Source of the DNA: Saprospiraceae bacterium | GTDB taxonomy: Bacteria > Bacteroidota > Bacteroidia > Chitinophagales > Saprospiraceae | Assembly: GCA_027486765.1 (NCBI GenBank) | Contig: JAIXOO010000429.1 | Span: forward strand, 1 to 54,249 | Length of the DNA: 54,249 bases | Reading direction: 5' to 3' | In this document: positions 52,942 to 54,249 of the stretch, piece by piece | Layout of the letters: every line of letters starts with the position of its first letter | Numbering within the stretch: the stretch's first letter is position 1 | Translations under genes and position numbers: made by a program | Notes under the pieces: generated by a model | Databases searched by the model: none | What the model was told of the DNA's origin: nothing | What the model saw: the letters and a program-made list of their open reading frames with translations, nothing else

Positions 52942-53088
52942 TTTTTCATTTTTTTTGGCATCTAAAACGAAAAAATCAAAAATAGATTAATTTAATCTTT
53001 TGATTTCTATTGTTTTAATTCATTTTTTTTGTCTTTTTTTTTCAAAAAAGACTAGAACGAGTACAAGACATCAGCTTAAAACGCCCCT

Positions 53089-53096
53089 ATCTTTGT
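53089..53096 (+). promoter_or_regulatory. -7 box for the small RNA at 53100
   Basis: TATCTTTG matches the TAnnTTTG consensus exactly. The expected start of transcription is about 53102. A clear -33 TTG is not seen. Confidence 0.5.
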
Positions 53097-53101
53097 AGTG
53101 C

Positions 53102-53166
53102 AAAGACTGATTACCGGGCTAGATTAGTAGTTCAGAAGGCTGCCAAGCGCAGCCTTTCTTTTTTTG
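53102..53166 (+). ncRNA. Candidate about 60-nt small RNA
   Basis: A perfect -7 box is followed by about 35 bases without an ORF (AAAGACTGATTACCGGGC...), then an intrinsic terminator. The next plus-strand gene is more than 1 kb away behind two minus-strand genes, so this is not a leader. The gap 52942-53191 has no protein gene. Confidence 0.5.
53136..53166 (+). terminator. Intrinsic terminator of the small RNA
   Basis: AAGGCTG-CCAAGCG-CAGCCTTT is followed by a T-rich run, CTTTTTTT. Confidence 0.8.
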
Positions 53167-53191
53167 ACCAAGTTACATCGAAATATAAAGG

Positions 53192-53221
53192 CAGCCACTT
53201 TTCCAGACGGAAAAGTGGCTG
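53192..53221 (-). terminator. Terminator-like hairpin after the DoxX-like genes
   Basis: CAGCCACTTTTCC-GTCT-GGAAAAGTGGCTG on the minus strand is a 13-bp perfect stem 56 bp after the stop of the second DoxX-like gene. It is followed by an AT-rich sequence. Confidence 0.7.
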
Positions 53222-53276
53222 TTGTGTTTAGAGCATTTGGGCTTTAGATAAAGTACTCGCCATTTCGATTCGTACA

Positions 53277-53615
53277 TTACTTTATTGAGACAAGGAAGAT
53301 GTACAAATTCAATCCCATTAAAAACAAGGCAGGCAATGAAACAAACAGGCTGTCTTTTGATTTTATCCGTACCAGCACGCCAAAAAACATCAATAAAGCT
53401 AGTCCTCCAGCAGAAAGCAGCAATATAGGGTTGTAGACCAAACCGCAAAGAAGACCGGCAGCCCCCAGTAATTCCAAAACTATCGTGAGTATTCCTATTC
53501 GCTCCAGACCAAAGCGTTTGAATTCGCTTTGCATGTGTGGGGAAAAAAAATACGATATGCCGTAAGCAAAAAAAGAGAGACTCGAAATGAAAACACAAAA
53601 ATTGAGTAGACTCAC
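53277..53615 (-). CDS. DoxX-like membrane protein 2
   Basis: This 112-residue protein has four hydrophobic helices. MSLLNFCVFISSLSFFAYGISYFFSPHMQSEFKRFGLERIG is followed by LELLGAAGLLCGL. The arrangement is typical of the DoxX-like family, whose role is uncertain (quinol or redox related in some members). Its start overlaps the end of the first copy by 4 bp, so the two are translationally coupled paralogues. Confidence 0.8.
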   Translation of the reverse strand: MSLLNFCVFISSLSFFAYGISYFFSPHMQSEFKRFGLERIGILTIVLELLGAAGLLCGLVYNPILLLSAGGLALLMFFGVLVRIKSKDSLFVSLPALFLMGLNLYIFLVSIK

Positions 53616-53962
53616 AGTTTAAGGATGTTTGATGAAACCAAAGCAATGAAAATGCACAGCAGTAAAAGGATTAAAGAAGGCAAATGTTTCACCAAAGGGT
53701 TGCTTATTTTGAAGTGAAAAAATTGTGCAGCTACCATCAGTAAACCCATCAGCAGCGATGGGACAAGCACTAAAGACGGATACCAGATGCCTGCAACGAG
53801 TAAGGTCGCCAACGCAATTTTGGTCGCCCCAACTGCGCTGCGGGTTGTATCACTAAGTCCGAATTGTTTGAATTCTAGGATGATGTTGTGAAATCTAAAG
53901 ATCCAAACATAGGCCACTGAGAATGCTACAATGATTTGACAAGCTGTTGTGAAGTTGATCAT
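53612..53962 (-). CDS. DoxX-like membrane protein 1
   Basis: This 116-residue protein has four helices and the same layout as its neighbour: FRFHNIILEFKQFGLSDTTRSAVGATKIALATLLVAGIWYPSL. The shared F..(E)FK.FGL segment between helix 1 and helix 2 shows that the two are related. They form a two-gene operon with overlapping stop and start codons. The 210-bp gap after 53962 has no gene I can support. Confidence 0.8.
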   Translation of the reverse strand: MINFTTACQIIVAFSVAYVWIFRFHNIILEFKQFGLSDTTRSAVGATKIALATLLVAGIWYPSLVLVPSLLMGLLMVAAQFFHFKISNPLVKHLPSLILLLLCIFIALVSSNILKL

Positions 53963-54172
53963 TTTGTTTTTTTGTTTTTGTTCTGTTCATCTGGCCTTTC
54001 GGAGATTGTCCCGGGTTGAGAGAAGAGGTAGATCCGCGATTTAGGATAGCTGATACTCAAATGTAATGAAAAATGCGTAGGAATCCGCAAAATTTGCCCT
54101 GGTCAAAACCCGCCAAAAGTGACTTGATCCACGCATGACGCTCCCTTACCTTGCTGCTTCAATCAAGTACTT

Positions 54173-54249
54173 ATGTCCATATCAAAAGACACCTTATGGA
54201 AAGGGATCATTGAAAACCTGGTGGATGACTTCATCCGGTACTTCTTTCC
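54173..54249 (+). CDS. Start of a probable Rpn/DUF4351-like protein (cut by window edge)
   Basis: Only the first 25 codons are present, reading MSISKDTLWKGIIENLVDDF then IRYFF. This opening resembles that of bacterial PD-(D/E)XK nuclease-like proteins of the Rpn/DUF4351 group (LWK.IIE.L...F..FFFP). With so few residues the assignment is tentative. Confidence 0.5.
   Translation, partial: MSISKDTLWKGIIENLVDDFIRYFF

Overview
The window looks like a chromosomal segment of a Bacteroidota member, most likely of the Saprospiria (Haliscomenobacter/Lewinella-like). This assignment is inferred from gene content, not from an rRNA gene. The supporting signs are SprB-type adhesin repeats, type IX secretion C-terminal domains of both kinds, a TonB-dependent receptor with a carboxypeptidase-like N-terminal domain, WbqC, a DUF5690 permease, a bacillithiol-associated YtxJ protein, TAnnTTTG-type -7 promoter boxes and a GC content in the mid-40s. 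Most genes are ordinary housekeeping or cell-surface genes, and many lie on the minus strand.

Layout. 0-2.4 kb: the start of a secreted M28 peptidase, an AT-rich orphan gene, and four minus-strand tRNAs (Asp, Pro, Arg, Glu) separated by C/A-rich dispersed repeats and hairpins. 2.4-7.2 kb: typA, a small gene, an MbfA-like ferritin/VIT iron exporter and wbqC. 7.2-12.7 kb: a giant T9SS-exported CUB/P-domain/SprB-repeat surface protein. 12.9-14.5 kb: a sodium:solute symporter, followed by about 500 bp of repeats. 15-19.6 kb: a propeller-SprB-OmpA protein and HMG-CoA lyase. 19.7-25.3 kb: a small membrane protein, an IS481-like integrase protein that has lost its catalytic residues, and a response regulator/propeller sensor kinase pair. 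25.4-36.5 kb: a secreted orphan, an APC permease, patatin, Sir2, a GMC oxidoreductase, a beta-lactamase-fold hydrolase, MoeB-rhodanese, an unknown protein and acs. 36.7-38.7 kb: groESL. 39-43.3 kb: a secreted GH13 amylase, an exported RidA and a T9SS esterase-like protein without its nucleophile serine. 43.4-54.2 kb: a TonB receptor, a ZIP transporter, PAP2, glmM, DUF5690, DinB, YtxJ, a secreted nuclease, two DoxX-like proteins and the start of a probable Rpn/DUF4351-like protein.

Three things stand out. First, the IS481-family protein is full length and in frame, yet D, D and E of the DDE site are replaced, which suggests domestication. Second, the intergenic DNA holds several distinct dispersed inverted-repeat families, and several copies sit on or next to stop codons. 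Third, some proteins appear to have been repurposed: an esterase with Ser to Gly, a Sir2 without its zinc cysteines, and a SprB/OmpA protein built from alternating A/B repeats. No CRISPR array, prophage, rRNA operon or recognisable defence island is visible.
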